Positions 59,227 to 64,000 of a DNA stretch of 64,000 nucleotides are shown piece after piece. The DNA comes from Sipunculus nudus. Its lineage: Eukaryota > Annelida > Sipuncula > Golfingiida > Sipunculidae. The notes under the pieces are model-generated. The model saw only the letters and a program-made list of their open reading frames with translations, was not told the DNA's origin and did no database searches. A program made the translations under genes and the position numbers. How positions within the stretch are numbered: the stretch's first letter is position 1; each line of letters starts with the position of its first letter. The stretch spans positions 102,995,142 through 103,059,141 of the forward strand of contig CM049306.1 in NCBI GenBank assembly GCA_026874595.1, written 5' to 3'.

Positions 59227-60088
59227 CAATATACCAAGGCAGTATGCAAAATATATATAAAGTATACAAAATACACAAGAAAGGTACTCTTCAAGCTATC
59301 TTGCACAAATGGCACTTAGCTTTCCAAGCTTTTAGACATGAAGTCCCAGTTAGGAGCACTTAAGATGACTAGAGGTTTAAATTTTTTTAAATAGCACTTT
59401 CGAAAAACTGATTCATCACTGGGATTCACAATTAGTATGTCCCTTTAGTACCAAGGGTAATTTTTTTCATATTTCACAAACACATTATCTCTGCTATTTT
59501 CTATTGTTTCTAGCTGATATTCCTCATTCTCTGGCATTATTTATAGGTACTAGGTCCTGCATGTGAGAGTGCATATGTGTGTATGTGTGCAAGCATGTGT
59601 AGGTATTTGTGAATTCTCTAACAGTGTACAAAAATACCTGATGTGAAATATATTTTTTACTTTTGAAGTGTTCATGTAGCACTCGTGCTGGGAACTAAGC
59701 CAGAAGAGGTGGGGGTTAAAATTAAACTCCAAAGTTCTAAGAGTCTGGAAAAAAGCATTTTTGGTTTATGTGGCATGCCTCCTGGTAAACTACAATGAAA
59801 GAATGTTGTAGGCAATGGATGCATAGTTTCCAAATATATGTCTGAATATTAGAACTACAACACTAAAAGAAGGTGCAATAAAGCATAGCACTCAGAATCT
59901 TTTTAAAAACTAGGCCTACAGGCCTAATGCAAACCTGTGCATTGGGAAATACACCAGGTATAATGCTTCAATGCTGGACCATTACATTTCATGTATATAA
60001 ATAATGCAATTACTAAACATTTTGAATATAAGAAACAATTACATAAACATCACTGCTGAAATTCTGGCATGGGTGCACACAACACAAA
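58237..60088. repeat. AT-rich stretch with two (AT)n microsatellites
   Basis: (AT)n at 58985-59034 and 59172-59215, the second ending in (AC)n. No gene recognised. Confidence 0.6.
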
Positions 60089-62733
60089 AACAAGGGACCC
60101 ATGGGTCACGGCGCTCAGCTGTTATATATGATAAAAAATATGATTTGGGGAAAGAGGCACATGCTGGTTTTGTGTGGTAATAAATATAAGCTTTATTATG
60201 AGTTGTTGGTGTTTAGCTTATGTATGATTTTGATAGTATCTTTGGAGACAGGGAAGAGGATTGATTTCATTTATTTTATTAACAAATGGAGTGCTATTGT
60301 CAAACAGATTTTGATTTGGCCATATAACTTATAAACAGCACATATAATAAAAGAGTTAAACTATTTATTAAAATTTAATGACAAATATTGTGCCAATATA
60401 ATTTTTATTTAAAAAAAATAATATGAAAATCATATGATTTTTTCAAATAAAATATAACTGAAATGATTATTAAAATAATATTATAGAATATATTCATGAA
60501 TGCATTCATGAATACATTTTGAAAGTATCTGCACTGGTATTCAAATACTTTCATTTTTACATGAATTCCCATTCTTAGGCAATAAAATTTTTTAATGCAG
60601 TATATATTCATGTTCGTATTCAAATTCATTTGCAAAGCATTCGCACCATGTCTATTATTTATTCAGTTTTAGCCAAACAATGATGTTGAGAATCCAGAAT
60701 ATACAAAATTCACAAATTTAAATAATGATCATAAGTACCTGGTTTTATGGCTTTTATTTATATTAAAAAAAAATAAATGTAATATATTCACTTTGGACTA
60801 CTTTCACATCAATCTACACACTAGACACAGTAGGAATCTAGATTAATATTATCAACTGCATCTTTGTCTATCATTAATTTCCTTCATATGATCCCTAATG
60901 ATTAGTAATGAATAATATGATTTATTTTTTTATCATTAAAATTTAACTGAAAAATACCATAGGTGACTGCATGGTGTTATTTGGAATAACACTGAAATTG
61001 ACATTCTATCCATCCATTAAAGATTCTTACATCATCAGTAACAGTAATTTTCTGTTACTCATCAACTAACAAATTCCTTTTCTATTAATTTTTCTTTAAT
61101 TTGTTATTAAAAAACAATAAAAAATTATTAATTTATTATTTATTGTTATGCTGTTTTTCAAAACAACTACTAGATGAGTTGGGTTGGACACCTGGATCAA
61201 CTGTGGCTGGGCATTAGCTGCCTGGCTGCTCCAGTGTATGCTTCACTCAAGTGTGCATAATCTGATGACAGGTCAACAAGGTCAACATACAGGTGACTGA
61301 AGAGGGGCTTGATTGAGCCTTGGTCTGACATGGTCTCATAAAAACATTAATAAAAGCTACAATATTTGGCCAATTTCCTTCAGCTTTCTAAACTACAAAG
61401 ATGAAATCCTTATGTGTGCATGATATAAAAATTATATCAACGGTGCTCTCAGGAAACAAACGTGCCATGGTCAAAGTTGGGCAAAATTTAAGTTACTAAT
61501 TTTATATTTATTTATCTAATAACTTATAAAATTTGAAAAATTCAGAACTAATTTTTGGTATTCAATTGAATCTTGATTAAATAATGCTACATCCCTGACA
61601 AAAAATCTCTAGCTTCTGCAATCCTCTTGTTAAGGGAGTAAATATATTTCTTGATTTTTTAAAAAGTGCATCATGTTTGGCCCATAATTAAAACAATAAC
61701 GCAATACTGACATCATTTCTGGCATGTTCATAGCGAATGTATAGAAAAATATGTTATTATATATGATCAAAGTCAGATCAGTGGTTTTGATATTAGGCAG
61801 TCTTACAGTGTAACAATGGGTTTTTAATGGGAAAATGAAGTTTTTCATTAATATTTCAAAAGGAATTAAGTCCTAGTGATCAAATTCTTGTCATGGTAGG
61901 GGATTTTGGAGACATCTAACTGTATGCCAAATACAAGGAACTTAGAGCTGAAGCTGGGGAGCTGAGCTCTAGCAAACTGCATAACACTAGCTTGATGTAA
62001 ACAATATGTGACATGGTGCTTGAAAACTTGAATAAAATCTACAGTTTTTGATCAACTGGTTTCCAATTTTTGGTGTTAACAGTTGAAATGGTGACAAAAA
62101 CATGTTTTGAAAATTAAATCCTCAGCAGTTACAGGGGAAAAAGTGCCATGGTCAAACTTGGGCAAAATTTAAGGTACCAATTTTATATTTTTGCCAATAT
62201 TTAAAAAAATTTAACAGATTTTGATCTTTTTTTTTTGGTATACAATTAAATTTTGATCAATTAAAGTGTTATTACTGAAAAAAAGTCCCCACCTTGAACA
62301 CTTTTGGTCTTAAGTGACCAAATATCTTTCCTGATTTTTTTACAAATCCATTATGTTTGGGCCCATAACTTTTTTAAATTAAATAATTCTGACTTAATTT
62401 CTGGTATGTACATAGGAACTTTAAAGAGGAATATTTATGGTAAATATGACGAAAACCAGATTTGTGGTTTTGATATTAGGCAGTCCTGAATTGTGAAAAT
62501 AGATTTCTAATAAAAATTTGAGGTTTTTCCTTAATATCTCGAAGGAACGAAGTCCTATTGACCAAATTTTCCGCATGGTAGGAGATTTTGGGGACATCTA
62601 ACTGTATGCCAAATTTCAGATTCGTAGGTCCAATGATGTCGAAACGTGCCAGTCTTACGGACAGACGGACGGACAGACAACGGACAATGGACCACGACTA
62701 CAGCTCAGATGACTTATAGTCAGCTGAGCTAAT
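60089..62733 (+). mobile_element. element with the same ends but a different body (element 6)
   Basis: 5' end AACAAGGGACCCATGGGTCA then CGGCGCTCAGCTG. The body is unrelated to the 337-bp unit: at its right it has two ~680-bp direct units (GTGCCATGGTCAAAGTTGGG near 61464, GTGCCATGGTCAAACTTGGG near 62141). The tail ACGGACAGACGGACGGACAG and TATAGTCAGCTGAGCTAA is shared with the other elements. The left 1.3 kb is very AT-rich without motifs. Confidence 0.65.
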
Positions 62734-63045
62734 GATTGTAGCTGGCACCACCAGTCTTGTATACAACGAAGCTATCAGAGATATATACATATGCCTAATT
62801 TCAGACTGTTATATCAAACCCCTCCTGAGAAATAAACAGGGACACACACTATGCAAAAATTATTGTAGGTGGCACCACCAGTCTTGTATACAACAAAGCA
62901 ATTCGATGTGTATAAATATGCCCAATTTCAGGCTTATATCTCAATTTCCTCTGTAGAAATAAGCAGGAACATACACAGTGCATAGTCATTGTAGGTGGCA
63001 ACACCTGTCTTGTGAATGAGAAAGCCATCAAAGACACATATACAG
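62734..63045 (+). repeat. 127-bp tandem repeat, about 2.4 copies
   Basis: GTAGGTGGCACCACCAGTCT begins units near 62737, 62864 and 62991. The GGTGGCACCACCAGTCT core also occurs in the 337-bp units as GGTGGCGCCACCAGTCT. Confidence 0.85.
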
Positions 63046-63109
63046 GTCAAAATATCAGGCCAATACGTCAAACTTATCTTGAGTCTGATGCATGGGGCTG
63101 ACCAGGCTT

Positions 63110-63760
63110 AGGTGAGAAAGGCAGTTGCCCGAGTGAACTGTGACAAACTGCTAGTGCTGAGTGAACTCATGACCTGCACCTGGCTAGACTGAGTGAATTT
63201 TTTACATGTACCTGGCTGCACTGAATGAACTCTTGACGTGTTGCATAATCTGGCACAGTTGGCAGTCTGCCAAAGATATAAATAGATTCAGTCTGAAGTT
63301 TGGAGCCAAATCTGATGCAGTGGGCAGTCTGCCAATGCTATAAATAGAATGCAGCTACTGCACTGAGTGAACTCCTGACCTATACCTGGCTGCACTGAGT
63401 GAACTCTTGACATGTTGCCTAATCTGATACAGTTAGGAGTCTGCCAAAGCTATAAATAGATCCAGACTGACCTTTGGCCTGTTGCCAAATCTGAAATAGT
63501 AGCCACTTTATTGCACAAGCTCACAGATTGGCTCCACATGTAGCCCTGAGGGGCATGACACACCTATGAGGTGATCACATGGTGCCCATGAGGTGTTCAC
63601 ATGTCACCCATGAGGTGATCACATGCCATGTATTTGGCTGCACTGACTGAACTCTTGACCCATATCTGGCTGCACTGAATGAACTCTTAATCTGTTGCCA
63701 AATCTGAAACAGTTGGCAGTTTCTCAACTTCAAGATACAGACAAAATCATGGCCTGTTAG
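63110..63760 (+). repeat. ~174-bp imperfect repeats and a 23-bp repeat
   Basis: CCTGGCTGCACTGA-TGAACTC recurs near 63211, 63385 and 63674, each followed by GTTGGCAGTCTGCCAA-type segments. Inside, at about 63562-63640, CATGAGGTGATCACATG is repeated three times at ~23 bp. Confidence 0.8.
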
Positions 63761-64000
63761 TAAATCTGTTTACACATACTGAAAGATTTTGGCTAAAATG
63801 CTTTTTTTTTCAAGCTGACATATTCATAAACTTTTTATCAAAATATCTAGAATAATAAAAGATGCAGTCCTTTCATTGTTAAAGATCCAATTATTCTACC
63901 AAAAATCATTCAAGTAAACTTGAACAAAGGCCACCTAAGAATAAATTTTGTGCACGTTAAAGGAGTTATAATTGAAAAATTAATTTTGTAGAAGAACACT
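63761..64000. other. right edge, nothing recognised
   Basis: AT-rich sequence without recognisable features. Confidence 0.5.

Overview
This is a window of an AT-rich animal genome, most likely a bivalve mollusc. The evidence is a many-exon minus-strand gene with ordinary GT..AG introns, very long (AT)n tracts, and dispersed elements built of tandem repeats that end in GACGGACGGACAGACGG-type tails. From memory, that last style of repeat is common in scallops, mussels and oysters; the species cannot be fixed from the sequence. There is no prokaryotic gene, operon, tRNA, rRNA or CRISPR array.

The one clearly real gene is an SLC26 (sulfate permease/prestin family) anion transporter on the minus strand. 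It runs from an ATG at 26096 to a 3' end between 4.7 and 3.1 kb. I placed 16 successive coding exons by splice sites and reading phase. They join without a break into 764 residues: cytosolic N-terminus, the SLC26 transport core, and a C-terminal STAS domain. The 3' end is a tandem duplication (3.0-4.95 kb), so two copies of a 26-residue exon and of a possible terminal exon lie in series. The first coding exon begins at a splice acceptor in the 5' UTR, so at least one non-coding exon lies upstream, possibly in a CpG-rich block near 42.6-43.1 kb.

The most unusual structure is at 19187-21553: about 37 head-to-tail copies of a 64-bp unit. Each copy contains the last ~30 coding bases of SLC26 exon 6 plus its 5' splice site and the first ~33 bases of the intron. 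A minisatellite has grown across an exon-intron boundary and multiplied a splice donor about 37-fold. Because 64 is not a multiple of 3 and a stop appears in the second unit, only the first donor gives a normal protein.

Most of the rest is repeats. At least six related elements (0.05-2.3, 9.2-11.2, 18.2-18.5, 23.9-24.8, 55.4-58.2 and 60.1-62.7 kb) share a 5' end with the palindrome TGACCCATGGGTCA, a subterminal inverted repeat CTCAGCTGACTG/CAGTCAGCTGAG, and a GACGGAC-rich tail. Their bodies are tandem repeats, ~337 bp in four of them and an unrelated ~680 bp in another. They look like bivalve Helentron/pearl-type non-autonomous elements. Other repeats are a 970-bp TIR element in an SLC26 intron, a GGTTCT-rich palindromic element near 30.4 kb, a 34-bp minisatellite near 45.3 kb, a broken segmental duplication at 49.6-51.2 kb, and 127-bp, 174-bp and 23-bp tandem repeats at the right edge.

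The right half (27-64 kb) has no gene I can defend. It holds relics: a non-LTR reverse-transcriptase fragment (46.3-46.7 kb) and two RecQ-like helicase fragments in opposite orientation (47.6 and 53.5 kb), each keeping the same pair of inverted CCAAT boxes upstream.
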